Source: Klebsiella oxytoca
Lineage (GTDB): Bacteria > Pseudomonadota > Gammaproteobacteria > Enterobacterales > Enterobacteriaceae
Reading direction: 5' to 3'
Length of the DNA stretch: 64,000 nucleotides
NCBI RefSeq assembly: GCF_009707385.1
Contig: NZ_CP046115.1
Span: forward strand, 372,001 to 436,000
How positions within the stretch are numbered: position 1 is the stretch's first letter; each line of letters opens with the position of its first letter. This document shows, piece by piece, positions 48,286-57,274 of this stretch. The translations under genes were made by a program, and so were the position numbers. The notes below the pieces were generated by a model that worked only from the letters and a program-made list of their open reading frames with translations, had not been told where the DNA came from and searched no databases.

Positions 48286-49788
48286 ATGCTTAAAAGGAAA
48301 AAAGTAAAACCCATCACGCTTCGGGATGTGACCATCATTGATGATAGCAAACTGAAGAAAGCGATTACCGCAGCATCGCTGGGTAACGCGATGGAATGGT
48401 TCGATTTTGGGGTATATGGTTTTGTTGCGTATGCCCTGGGTAAGGTCTTTTTCCCCGACGCTAATCCCAGCGTGCAGATGATTGCCGCACTCGGTACATT
48501 CTCCGTTCCCTTCTTAATCCGTCCGCTGGGTGGCCTGTTTTTCGGGATGCTGGGCGATAAATATGGTCGACAAAAGATTCTGGCGATAACCATCGTCATC
48601 ATGTCGATAAGTACATTCTGTATCGGTCTTATTCCTTCGTATGCCACGATTGGTATCTGGGCGCCTATCCTGCTGCTGCTGTGTAAAATGGCGCAGGGTT
48701 TCTCGGTGGGCGGGGAATATACCGGCGCATCTATCTTTGTGGCGGAATACTCGCCCGATCGTAAGCGCGGCTTTATGGGCAGCTGGCTGGACTTTGGTTC
48801 GATAGCCGGTTTTGTGTTGGGCGCCGGCGTGGTGGTACTGATTTCCAGCGTGGTGGGTGAAGAGAACTTCCTTGACTGGGGCTGGCGTATCCCGTTCTTC
48901 CTGGCGCTACCGCTGGGGATTATCGGCCTGTATCTGCGTCATGCGCTGGAAGAGACTCCGGCGTTCCAGCAGCACGTTGATAAAATGGAGCAGGGCGACC
49001 GCGAAGGCCTGCAGGATGGGCCGAAAGTTTCCTTTAAGGAGATTGCGACCAAACACTGGCGTAGCCTGCTGACCTGTATCGGTCTGGTGATTTCCACCAA
49101 CGTGACCTACTACATGCTGCTGACCTATATGCCGAGCTATCTGTCGCATAACCTGCACTATTCAGAAGACCACGGGGTGCTGATTATCATCGCCATTATG
49201 GTCGGGATGCTGTTTGTTCAGCCGGTTATCGGCATGCTCAGCGACCGTTTTGGGCGTCGTCCGTTCATTCTGATTGGTAGCGTGGCGCTGTTCGCGCTGT
49301 CGATTCCGGCCTTTATCATGATTAACAGCAACGTCCTCGGCCTGATTTTTGCCGGTCTGCTGGTGCTGGCGGTTGTACTGAACTGCTTTATCGGGGTGAT
49401 GGCCTCATCGCTGCCGGCGATGTTCCCGACCCACATTCGTTTTAGCGCCCTGGCCAGCGCCTTTAACATCTCGGTGCTGATTGCTGGTCTGACGCCAACC
49501 CTGGCGGCCTGGCTGGTGGAAAGCACGCAGAACCTGATGATGCCGGCTTACTATCTGATGGTGATTGCGGTTATCGGTCTGATTACCGGCCTGTCGATGA
49601 AAGAGACGGCTAATCGTCCGCTGAAAGGGGCGACGCCAGCGGCTTCGGATATTCAGGAAGCGAAAGAAATTCTCGGCGAACACTACGATAACATCGAGCA
49701 TAAAATCGAAGATATCGATCAGGAAATCGCCGACCTGCAGGAAAAACGTTCTCGTCTGGTGCAGCAGCATCCGCGCATCAACGACTAA
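48286..49788 (+). CDS. proP: Proline/betaine osmoprotectant transporter ProP
   Basis: 500 residues, exact E. coli length, from the ATG at 48286 (longer frame upstream is spurious). MFS symporter of the sugar-porter branch with GMLGDKYGRQKIL between helices 2 and 3 and the repeat LSDRFGRRPF between 8 and 9. The C-terminal tail (ASDIQEAKEILGEHYDN onward, about residues 455-500) forms the antiparallel coiled coil that tunes osmotic activation. It imports proline and glycine betaine with H+. Confidence 0.97.
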   Translation: MLKRKKVKPITLRDVTIIDDSKLKKAITAASLGNAMEWFDFGVYGFVAYALGKVFFPDANPSVQMIAALGTFSVPFLIRPLGGLFFGMLGDKYGRQKILAITIVIMSISTFCIGLIPSYATIGIWAPILLLLCKMAQGFSVGGEYTGASIFVAEYSPDRKRGFMGSWLDFGSIAGFVLGAGVVVLISSVVGEENFLDWGWRIPFFLALPLGIIGLYLRHALEETPAFQQHVDKMEQGDREGLQDGPKVSFKEIATKHWRSLLTCIGLVISTNVTYYMLLTYMPSYLSHNLHYSEDHGVLIIIAIMVGMLFVQPVIGMLSDRFGRRPFILIGSVALFALSIPAFIMINSNVLGLIFAGLLVLAVVLNCFIGVMASSLPAMFPTHIRFSALASAFNISVLIAGLTPTLAAWLVESTQNLMMPAYYLMVIAVIGLITGLSMKETANRPLKGATPAASDIQEAKEILGEHYDNIEHKIEDIDQEIADLQEKRSRLVQQHPRIND

Positions 49789-49806
49789 ATCTTCTTACTG
49801 TTGACC

Positions 49807-49842
49807 AATGCCGCCGCGGGCTTCCCCCGGCGGCATTTTTTA
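49807..49842 (+). terminator. Rho-independent terminator of proP
   Basis: AATGCCGCCG / CGGCGGCATT stem around a C-rich loop, followed by TTTTTTAT, 18 nt after the stop. Confidence 0.92.
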
Positions 49843-49861
49843 TGCTCCGGCAGGCGTCAGG

Positions 49862-51062
49862 CTATGACGGTGCTGCTGGCTTAGCTTGCGCTATCGCTGG
49901 ATGAGCCTCTGAAACGCGGCGCTTAACCGGGCTACAAAGTTTATCGCCGTCTGCGGTTGGGGTAGCCCGGACAAGGCGCGCTGAGCGCCGCCTCCGGGGA
50001 ACCTCACGTAACAACGCCTGAGATTTTCTCCCGGCTCGCGCTGCGCTTAGCCGGGCTACAAAGTTTATCGCTGTCTGCGGATGGGTAGCCCGGACAAGGC
50101 GCGCAGAGCGCCGCCTCCGGGGAGCAGCGCGCAACAACGCCTGAGCTTTTCTCCCGGTCTGCGCTGCGCTTAACCGGGCTACAAAGTTTCTCGCCGTCTG
50201 CGGTTGGGTAGCCCGGACAAGGCGCGCAGAGCGCCGCCTCCGGGGAACCGCGCGCAACAACGCCTGAGATTTTCTCCCGGCTCGCGCTGCGCTTATCCGG
50301 GCGACAAAGTTTATTGCCGTCTGCGGATGGGTAGCCCGGACAAGGCGCGCAGAGCGCCGCCTCCGGGGAACCGTGCGCAACAACGCCTGAGATTTTTTCC
50401 CGGCTCGCGCTGCGCTTTATCGGGCTACAAGGTTAATCGCTGTCTGCGGTTGGGTAGCCCGGACAAGGCGCGCTGAGCGCCGCCTCCGGGGAGCAGCGCG
50501 CAACAACGCCTGAGCTTTTCCCCCGGCTCGCGCTGCGCTTAACCGGGCTACAAAGTTTATCGCCGTGTGCGGATGGATAGCCCGGACAAGGCGCGCAGAG
50601 CGCCGCCTCCGGGGAACAGTGCGCAACAACGCCTGAGATTTTCTCCCGGCTCGCGCTGCGCTTTATCGGGCTACAAGGTTAATCGCCGTCTGCGGTTGGG
50701 TAGCCCGGACAAGGCGCGCAGGGAGCCGCCTCCGGGGAGCAGCGCGCAAAAACGCCTGAGCTTTTCTCCCGGCTCGCGCTGCGCTTAACCAGGCTACAAA
50801 GTTTATCGCCGTCTGCGGATGGGGTGCCCGGACAAGGCGCGCTGAGCGCCGCCTCCGGGGAACAGCGCGTAACACGCCTGAGATTTTCTCCCGGTCTGCG
50901 CTGCGCTTGACCGGGCTACAAAGTTTATTGCCGTCTGCGGTTGGGTAGCCCGGACAAGGCGCGCTGAGCGCCGCCTCCGGGGAACCGCGCGCAACAACGC
51001 CTGAGATTTTCTCCCGGCTCGCGCTGCGCTTTATCGGGCTACGAGGTTCACCGCCATCTGCG
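49862..51062. repeat. Array of about nine 123-bp REP-pair (BIME) units
   Basis: Units start at GTAGCCCGGACAAGGCGCGC-like strings at 49962, 50085, 50208, 50331, 50454, 50577, 50700, 50823 and 50945: spacing is exactly 123 bp except the last (122). Each unit contains two facing REP palindromes (GTAGCCCGGACAAGG...CCGCCTCCGGGG and CTCCCGGCTCGCGCTGCGC...CCGGGCTAC) joined by linkers. The GCGGTTGGG and GCGGATGGG linkers alternate along the array, giving a 246-bp higher-order unit. All ORFs in it are repeat translations. Confidence 0.97.
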
Positions 51063-51069
51063 GACAGGC

Positions 51070-51375
51070 TTAACTATGCGTCAGAAAGCGCGCCAGGCGA
51101 TGTTGCAGAATTTTATTTTCACGGCTCAGACGTGCGTTCTCATCCAGCAGCGTTAAGGCGACGGCGATACCCGGCCAGTCCAGCTCCAGCTCTCTGCGTA
51201 AGCGTACGGCGCGATGCACGATGGTTACCGCGCTGTCATCAAACAGCCAGTTTTCCCGCTGCGGCTGGCGCGGTTCAATCATCCCGAGGCCAACAATTTC
51301 GTTAAGCTCCTCTTCGGAAAGGCCGGTGTGGAGACAAAACTCGGTAATCGTGAACGTCACTGTTATCTTAGCCAT
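51070..51375 (-). CDS. cbpM: Chaperone modulator CbpM
   Basis: 101 residues from the ATG at 51375 (E. coli length): MerR-like small protein with [26 protein letters not shown] and [24 protein letters not shown]. It binds the J-domain of CbpA and inhibits it. ATGA overlap with cbpA. In E. coli the pair lies at a distant locus. Confidence 0.95.
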   Translation of the reverse strand: MAKITVTFTITEFCLHTGLSEEELNEIVGLGMIEPRQPQRENWLFDDSAVTIVHRAVRLRRELELDWPGIAVALTLLDENARLSRENKILQHRLARFLTHS

Positions 51376-52292
51376 CAGGCTTTCCCCCATGTCTTACGCG
51401 GCTCGAAGCTGGAATGGGCATCGGCCAGCTGTTGCCAGAGCTCGCGGCTCTTCTCATCTGGTTTTGGCGGCATGACGATTTTTATTACCGCATACAGGTC
51501 GCCGGTGGTGGTTTTGCTGACCAGCCCTTTACCCTTAACGCGCAGGCGCTGCCCTGCCTGGCTGCCTGGCGGAATGGTAAGCAGAATGCTCTCTTTCAGC
51601 GTCGGGATGGTGACCCTGGTACCTAATGCGGCTTCCCACGGCGCCAGCGGCAGGACGATTTCAAGGTTATGGCCGACGATATCAAACAACGGATGCGGGG
51701 CGATATGAATCACCAGCCACAGGTCGCCGTTCTGGCCGCCATTTTCGCCGGGGGTGCCCTGGCCTTTCAGGCGGATGCGCTGGCCGTCAACGACGCCCGC
51801 AGGGATTTTCACGTTCAGGGTCTTCGGCGTTTCGCTTTCAACCATGCCAAAGACGTTATAAACCGGCAGCTTATAGCTGATGGTGCGCGTCTGCTCGGCT
51901 AAGGTCTCTTCAAGGAAAAGCGCGACCTCTATCTCCAGATCGTGGCCGCGTACGCCGTGCTGGCGGCGGCTATGGTGCGCCTGCTGGCCAAACATCGAGG
52001 AGAAGATGTCGTCGAAGTCCTGCTGGCTGTAGCCTTGCTCATGGGAATGCTGCTGACGGCCAAAATGCGGATCGTTGCGGTGTTGCCAGAGCTGGTCATA
52101 TTCGGCGCGGCGCTGGTCATCTTTAAGCACTTCCCATGCTTCGGCAAGATCTTTAAATTTGGCTTCGGCATCGGTTTCTTTGCTGACATCGGGGTGATAT
52201 TTGCGTGCCAGACGACGATATGCGGTCTTAATAGTTTTCAGATCGTCCGTTGGCTGAACCCCTAAAATGGCATAATAATCCTTTAATTCCAT
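51375..52292 (-). CDS. cbpA: Curved-DNA-binding DnaJ-like co-chaperone CbpA
   Basis: 305 residues (E. coli 306). J-domain at residues 5-70 with the HPD motif ([10 protein letters not shown]). A linker rich in H/Q ([19 protein letters not shown]) precedes two C-terminal substrate domains ([38 protein letters not shown]). No zinc-finger domain, as in CbpA. It works with DnaK and binds curved DNA; it is translationally coupled to its inhibitor CbpM. Confidence 0.96.
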   Translation of the reverse strand: MELKDYYAILGVQPTDDLKTIKTAYRRLARKYHPDVSKETDAEAKFKDLAEAWEVLKDDQRRAEYDQLWQHRNDPHFGRQQHSHEQGYSQQDFDDIFSSMFGQQAHHSRRQHGVRGHDLEIEVALFLEETLAEQTRTISYKLPVYNVFGMVESETPKTLNVKIPAGVVDGQRIRLKGQGTPGENGGQNGDLWLVIHIAPHPLFDIVGHNLEIVLPLAPWEAALGTRVTIPTLKESILLTIPPGSQAGQRLRVKGKGLVSKTTTGDLYAVIKIVMPPKPDEKSRELWQQLADAHSSFEPRKTWGKA

Positions 52293-52441
52293 GGTTTTGT
52301 CTCATATATGCGCAATATTACGGTTACAGATCCCTGGATCAGGTGTCTGTATTAAGCGTAGGGCAAATGAAGACGGATGTGGCGGAAAAGTGGCGCAAAC
52401 TTGACGCCGTCGGGTTTGACGGCGGCAGATTGTAGATAACG

Positions 52442-53122
52442 CTATTCCGCGGAGGGCCGGCGATTTCTGCGTAGCCCTTCCAGCAGCACCGCTACTGCGC
52501 CACACGTCCCGCCAATCAGCGGTAGTGCATCGGGGGCGTTGGGGAACATATGCTTTATGGTCACGTCGCTTACCATCATCGAACCGGCAATCCAGCCGAT
52601 GAGCGCGCCGCCTAACAGCACCACCGACGGGAAGCGGTTGAGGATTGCCAGCACCAGTTTACTGCCGGCGACGATAATCGGAATACTGATCAGCACGCCC
52701 AGCGCAACCAATAGCAGGTGGCCTTTCCCGGCAGCGGCCACGGCCAGTACGTTATCCAGCGACATAATGACATCGGCAACGGTTATGGTGACTGCGGTAC
52801 GCCACAGGCTGCTGGAACTGCTGACTTCACTCTCTTCTTCCTGATTGCTCACCAGCTTAATGCCAATCCACAGCAGCATCAGCGCGCCGACCACTTTAAG
52901 CCACGGCAATGAGAGCAAATAGATAGCCACGGCTAACAGCAACACGCGCGCCACTATTGCGCCGAAAGTACCGATAATAATGGCTTTGGTTCGTTGATGC
53001 GGCGGCAGCTTACGGCAGGCCATCGCGATTACTACCGCGTTGTCGCCGCCCAGTAACAGATCGATAGCGATAATTTGCAGCAGAATAACCACCATGTCCC
53101 ACTGACTGAAAAACTCATTCAT
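52442..53122 (-). CDS. TerC/Alx-family integral membrane protein (YjbE-like)
   Basis: 226 residues with seven membrane helices and the TerC signatures DLLLGGDNAVVIAMACRKLP (first) and VTVADVIMSLDNVLAVAAAG (second), whose Asp/Asn residues are the likely metal site. The family includes Alx and MntP-like Mn2+ exporters, so Mn efflux is the best guess. I looked for a yybP-ykoY Mn riboswitch in the ~220-bp upstream and saw no convincing core. Confidence 0.85.
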   Translation of the reverse strand: MNEFFSQWDMVVILLQIIAIDLLLGGDNAVVIAMACRKLPPHQRTKAIIIGTFGAIVARVLLLAVAIYLLSLPWLKVVGALMLLWIGIKLVSNQEEESEVSSSSSLWRTAVTITVADVIMSLDNVLAVAAAGKGHLLLVALGVLISIPIIVAGSKLVLAILNRFPSVVLLGGALIGWIAGSMMVSDVTIKHMFPNAPDALPLIGGTCGAVAVLLEGLRRNRRPSAE

Positions 53123-53346
53123 ACCTGACTCATCTAACTAAAAAAGAGGCCCTACAGGGAGAAGCAGGGAGCGAAGCGTACTCTTGTTCGGGCTCGTTGA
53201 CCACTCGCGTGAAAACTCTGGCGCAGCGGGTCATTGAAAAATATAGTTACCAATCATTGTGTCGTACGGCAAAGATTCGCAGGCAAAGGATGATATTTTG
53301 TTCGTAGAGACATACCTGCCGTTCACCTATTTCAAGGACTACCCAC

Positions 53347-54129
53347 ATGCCCGGCCATAAGAATTTACTCACACTCGCTTTTATTAGCTCCGTCCTGTTT
53401 CCGGTGATGGCGGCCGCCGCTGATGCTCCGACTTTCACTCCGGAACAGGAAGCCCGCATTGGCAAAATAGCTGCGGATTATTTAGTTGCACATCCGGAAG
53501 TGCTGCTGCAGGCCAGCCAGAAGCTGCAGCAGATTCAGGCACAACAGCAGGCCAGCGCGGCGACTCAGGCGGTGCTGAAGAACGCTGCTGCGTTGACTCA
53601 GGATAAAAATACGCCTACCTATGGCCCGAAGGATGGCAAGGTGACGGTGATAGAATTCTTTGATTATCAATGCGTTTATTGCAGCCGACTGGCGCCGGTA
53701 ATGGAGCAGGTCATCAAAGAGAACCCGCAAACCCGTTTTGCTTTCAAAGAGTGGCCTATTTTTGGCAGCCGCTGGGAAGGCTCGCTTGAGGCGGCGAAAA
53801 CCGGCCTGCAGGTTTATCAACAGAAGGGTGCAGAGGCTTATCTGACCTACCATAACGGTATCTACTCCACCGGGCATAACGAAGGTAAGCTGACGGTGGC
53901 CGACATCCAGCAGCAGGCGAAGAAGGTGGGATTCGACGCGAAGAAAGCGGCGGACGTACAATCGGCGCTGGAAAGCACTAATCAGCTGGCGCAGGAAATT
54001 GGCCTGAGCGGTACGCCTGGGGTTATCGTCATGCCGACTACCGGCGCGACGGAAGCGACGATTACCGTCTTCCCGGGACTGGCCGATAAAGCCTCGCTCG
54101 ATGCAGCGATCAAGAAAGCGGGCGGCTGA
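53347..54129 (+). CDS. DsbA-family periplasmic thiol-disulfide protein (ScsC/BdbD-like)
   Basis: 260 residues: signal peptide (to about AAAADA, residue 26), then a ~60-residue Q/A-rich helical stretch resembling the ScsC trimerisation stalk, then a thioredoxin fold with active-site CVYC at 109-112 (EFFDYQCVYCSRLAP) and the cis-Pro loop SGTPGVIVMP. It is probably a disulfide isomerase or oxidase; no ScsB partner is adjacent. Followed by a terminator shared with tetR. Confidence 0.88.
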   Translation: MPGHKNLLTLAFISSVLFPVMAAAADAPTFTPEQEARIGKIAADYLVAHPEVLLQASQKLQQIQAQQQASAATQAVLKNAAALTQDKNTPTYGPKDGKVTVIEFFDYQCVYCSRLAPVMEQVIKENPQTRFAFKEWPIFGSRWEGSLEAAKTGLQVYQQKGAEAYLTYHNGIYSTGHNEGKLTVADIQQQAKKVGFDAKKAADVQSALESTNQLAQEIGLSGTPGVIVMPTTGATEATITVFPGLADKASLDAAIKKAGG

Positions 54130-54136
54130 TAATCAA

Positions 54137-54160
54137 AAGCGTCCGCCGGGGCGGGCGCTT
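54137..54160. terminator. Bidirectional terminator
   Basis: AAGCGTCCGCC / GGCGGGCGCTT stem, with one G-T pair, between the convergent DsbA-like and TetR genes. Confidence 0.8.
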
Positions 54161-54161
54161 A

Positions 54162-54758
54162 TTAGCGACGGCAGCAGCGCTGCAGCATCGACATAATCAC
54201 CTGAAATAGCTCGTCTTTAGCCTGCGGTTCCGTGATGATGCCGTTCACGACCGCGGCAGATAGCCCGTAGGCGGAACCTAGCATGGCAAGAATTGCCGCT
54301 TCGCTGAGATTTTCACTTTCGCAAAGCGGCGAAAAATATTGCCGGCATTTCACGGTAAATGTAGCGACACACTGCTGCTTGATTTTCTCCAGCTCAGGCG
54401 TCCCGGCCAGGGCGGCGATGACGCTGGGCATCTCGCGGCCCTGAAGCAGCACGCACTCAATGTAGGCGTTAGCAATCGCCAGGGCCAGCTTCTCTGCATT
54501 GGGTTCGGTGTTACGCAGTATCTCGTCCATCCGCGCCGTCTGGCGTTGGTCGTATTCGGTGTAAAGCGTGGCGAAAAGTCCCGAACGGCTATCAAAGTGA
54601 TCGTAAACTACCGGTTTAGTCACACCAGCTTGCGTAGCCAGATAGCCCAGCGTCAGGGCATCGGTCCCTTCTTCCCGGATAATATGCCAGGCGACATCTA
54701 TCAGCTGTTTACGCCGCTCTTCTCGCGTTAAACGCTGCCTTACGAGTGGTTCAGACAC
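54162..54758 (-). CDS. TetR-family transcriptional repressor
   Basis: 198 residues. N-terminal TetR HTH: LTLGYLATQAGVTKPVVYDHF at about residues 36-56, then an all-helical ligand-binding domain. It is divergent from an NAD(P)H oxidoreductase gene with a long palindrome between them, the usual TetR arrangement, so it probably represses that gene and itself. The inducer is unknown, likely a quinone or electrophile. Confidence 0.9.
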   Translation of the reverse strand: MSEPLVRQRLTREERRKQLIDVAWHIIREEGTDALTLGYLATQAGVTKPVVYDHFDSRSGLFATLYTEYDQRQTARMDEILRNTEPNAEKLALAIANAYIECVLLQGREMPSVIAALAGTPELEKIKQQCVATFTVKCRQYFSPLCESENLSEAAILAMLGSAYGLSAAVVNGIITEPQAKDELFQVIMSMLQRCCRR

Positions 54759-54781
54759 AGAAGCATTCTCCCGTTGACATG

Positions 54782-54832
54782 CTTATATACCAAAGGTAAC
54801 TTACTAATGGTAGGTTACTGTTGGTATATAAG
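54782..54832. promoter_or_regulatory. Long palindromic operator between tetR and NAD(P)H oxidoreductase
   Basis: 19-bp arms CTTATATACCAAAGGTAAC / GTTACTGTTGGTATATAAG (2 mismatches) around a 13-bp centre. Nested inside is TAACTTAC...GTAGGTTA, so two dimers could bind. It lies 24 nt from the tetR start and 42 nt from the oxidoreductase start. Confidence 0.85.
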
Positions 54833-54873
54833 ACTACGTCCAATATCGTTATATGGCAAATGGGGTATCCGTC

Positions 54874-55461
54874 ATGCATGCATTAATCGTGGTTTCACAT
54901 CCTTTGAAGACTTCTCTGACCCACAGCGTTGCAGCGGCAGTTGCGCAAGGGATTACCGAATCCGGAACGCAGAATACCGCTGAAATAGCGGATTTGACTC
55001 AGGAAGGCTTTAACCCGGTTTTTGCTGAGCCGGATATCGCCGCGTTTCTGCAAACCGGCGTCACGCCGCCAGATGTGATTGCTGAGCAGGCCAGAATTGA
55101 TAATGCCGATGCGCTGGTGCTGGTCTTTCCCGTTTACTGGTGGTCAATGCCCGGGCTGCTAAAGGGTTGGATCGACCGCGTATTTTCTAACGGCTGGGCC
55201 TATGAGGAGACCGCCGACGGCAAGGTGGTGAAGAAGCTGGGACGTCTGCGAGTACATCTGGTGGCATTGGGCGCAGCGGGTCAAAAAACATATGATAAGC
55301 ATGGATTTATCGCCGCTTTTCAAACGCAAATCGCCCACGGAATTTTTGATTACTGCGGGGCGACCGTAGCCAGTTCGCAGCTGCTGCTGTTGCCGGAGCT
55401 GGAAACGGCCGAGGCGTATCTGGAGGCGGCTCGTCAGTCAGGCAAGACGATATTTGGTTAA
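54874..55461 (+). CDS. NAD(P)H oxidoreductase, flavodoxin-2 fold (MdaB/KefF/YwrO-type)
   Basis: 195 residues from the ATG at 54874, with GGGGT upstream; an earlier in-frame ATG adds seven non-conserved residues. FMN-binding motif HALIVVSHPLKTSLTHSV at the start, then ALVLVFPVYWWSMPGLLKGW and the RVFSNGWAYE segment typical of quinone reductases. It reduces quinones or nitro compounds by two electrons with NAD(P)H. Divergent from and likely controlled by the TetR gene. Confidence 0.9.
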   Translation: MHALIVVSHPLKTSLTHSVAAAVAQGITESGTQNTAEIADLTQEGFNPVFAEPDIAAFLQTGVTPPDVIAEQARIDNADALVLVFPVYWWSMPGLLKGWIDRVFSNGWAYEETADGKVVKKLGRLRVHLVALGAAGQKTYDKHGFIAAFQTQIAHGIFDYCGATVASSQLLLLPELETAEAYLEAARQSGKTIFG

Positions 55462-56346
55462 GAGCAAACAACCGGTTTATTGAACCGAACCATTTTCCTT
55501 ACTTTACGCAACGTTTTGCGGGTGGCATTACCCCGCTACGGGCGCGGAAACACCATTCTGCCCGGAATCTGGCGCAACAATCTTGTGATCGCTAATGAAC
55601 AAGTCACCAGTAGAAAGCTGACTTTTCCGGGCCGCCCTGGCCACCAGATGGCCGTCGGCATCCCGCCGACGGCCTGCTATCTCAATTCCCGCTCTTTGGC
55701 TGAAGAACTGAATCAGGAAGCGATATGCAATGGCGCTGGTAACGTGTTCATGCCGGAAACAGCGATGCTACGATTTTCAAAAACTATTTTGGCAATACCG
55801 ATGGTTGAAATTGTATTCAATTTGTAAAGATTCAAGGGAATATTCTGTATGAAAAGTGGGATTGTCTGAAAATTAATCTGTCACAGCCTGATGAGGTACT
55901 CATTAATAAGCCCATTTTACTGAGCAGAAAACTTGCTTTAAATATTGTTGATTTTTTTTGAGATTTGATAATTAATTTTTCTCAGCGAATGTGCTTATTA
56001 CGCTTTTTTTTACAGGGTTTTTCACATGCCTTCATGGCAATAGTATGTATTATATGTTTTTTTTATTTTAAAAATATTCACAGGCGATACACCCTTGAGG
56101 ACTGATTTAGCTATCTTAGTGAAGAAAATATTCCTATTAAACTCATGAAAATTCTTAAAATGATTTAAATAGTATATACCGATCGATATATCTATTTTGA
56201 TAGCTAGTGGCTATTGTTTCTTTTTGTTCGATCGTTTTAAACGATTTACGGATAAGTTTGCCTGATGGTTTAATTGATTTGCGTAATGGATTTAGGCTTA
56301 TTATAACCCGTGATTAACTCCCCGGGGGAAAGGACGATTTGTTTAT
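55462..56346. other. Mostly non-coding gap before regulator 2 (possible small ORF)
   Basis: 885 bp. The first ~400 bp has backbone-like composition and an open frame at 55480-55827 (115 codons) that lacks a ribosome site, signal or family motif; I do not support it as a gene. A GCCGTCGGC / GCCGACGGC hairpin sits at 55652-55674. From ~55830 on the sequence is very AT-rich and resembles the leader before the first regulator. Confidence 0.5.
56227..56250. promoter_or_regulatory. Inverted repeat upstream of regulator 2
   Basis: ATCGTTT-T-AAACGAT, perfect 7-bp arms, inside a string that matches the site upstream of regulator 1 (shared TTTAAACGATTAC/TTTAAACGATTTAC). It is 97 nt before the ATG at 56347. 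Confidence 0.55.
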
Positions 56347-56907
56347 ATGAATTATCATTTTATTTCTGATGACAGTTTTATCCTGCCTGGGGTTATTCAT
56401 ATTTTGGCAAGTATGAATATCAGCGCTTTTGTATATAGCGTCGGTGATAGGCAGGTAAAATCTAACAAGGTGTTTTTCCCGCAACCTGGCGACGTGGTCT
56501 GTATTATTGTTGATAATGCACATTTGCGTAGTCGCCTGCTCCGTAATCCGGTGCTGGCTCGGTGTCGCCTGATTGTAATGTCAGATATTCCACTTACACC
56601 TTGCCGGCAGACGCATTTTCCCTGGCTGCTGCCTAAAAACCTTAGCATGAAGGCGTTTACAGAAATAATTCAGAAAGCACAGCGAACCGGTGTTTTTCGT
56701 AAAAAAGTATCCGGCAGCACGCTGGCTGTGTTTGAGGAACTGTGTAGTGGAAAGTCTGCTGCCAGCATCTCTGGCGATTCCCGGACCTCCATGAAAACCG
56801 TTTATCGGATAAAACGCAATATCTTTCACGAATATGGTCTGCTGAATTGTAACTCTGTCGGAATATTAATTTGTCGAGATATTCTTGCGTTGAAAATGCC
56901 TGTCTAG
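56347..56907 (+). CDS. LuxR-type HTH regulator, adhesin-associated (paralogue 2)
   Basis: 186 residues, a clear paralogue of the protein at 31925-32473: both begin MNYHFISDDSF, share FFPQPGDVV and FPWLLPKN, and have the same HTH (GKSAASISGDSRTSMKTVYRIKRNIFHEYGLLN, in pieces) and a RDIL-x-K-x-P tail. It is the nearest regulator to, and parallel with, the TPR and trimeric-autotransporter genes downstream. Signal and targets unknown. RBS GGGGGAAAGGA. Confidence 0.82.
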   Translation: MNYHFISDDSFILPGVIHILASMNISAFVYSVGDRQVKSNKVFFPQPGDVVCIIVDNAHLRSRLLRNPVLARCRLIVMSDIPLTPCRQTHFPWLLPKNLSMKAFTEIIQKAQRTGVFRKKVSGSTLAVFEELCSGKSAASISGDSRTSMKTVYRIKRNIFHEYGLLNCNSVGILICRDILALKMPV

Positions 56908-57274
56908 GTATGAATTTCTGGTGGTTTCATATTGTCAGCAAGCAAGTTTAGAACACCAAAGAAAACGCTCAACTTGCTGACTGGTATTGCAGGATATACC
57001 GTTAAAAAACGAGTGATACAATAGCTTACACCGGAGGCGTGTAATTTACTTATAGTATTTCTTTAATATCGTTATTTTTATGTGTGCAATCACTCTTAAT
57101 ACATAGTGAATGGAGAGCAATACATCTGTATTGATTTTTAAGTTAAAGATAAGTCAGAAAGGAAGTAAGAACAGAGAGCATGCCAACCGTGTTGGTGTGG
57201 CTCTGACCTGTCTCGGAAAGAAAACAATCATCTTAACATAAGGGTATTTTCTCCAGTTCAAGGCGAAATGAATT
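56908..57274. other. AT-rich gap before the TPR gene
   Basis: 367 bp, no gene. It contains CGTTAAAAAACG near 57001, faintly like the inverted motif upstream of both regulators. Presumed promoter of the TPR/autotransporter unit. Confidence 0.5.

Noticed and set aside
49862..50997. Arginine-rich ORFs of 60-170 codons on both strands after proP
   Set aside because: They are translations of the REP array and repeat every 41 codons.
49862..51062. A CRISPR array (regular repeats after proP)
   Set aside because: Repeat units are contiguous 123-bp REP pairs without unique spacers and no cas genes are near.
53123..53346. A yybP-ykoY manganese riboswitch before the TerC-family gene
   Set aside because: The conserved core was not recognisable on the correct strand; a covariance-model search would settle it.
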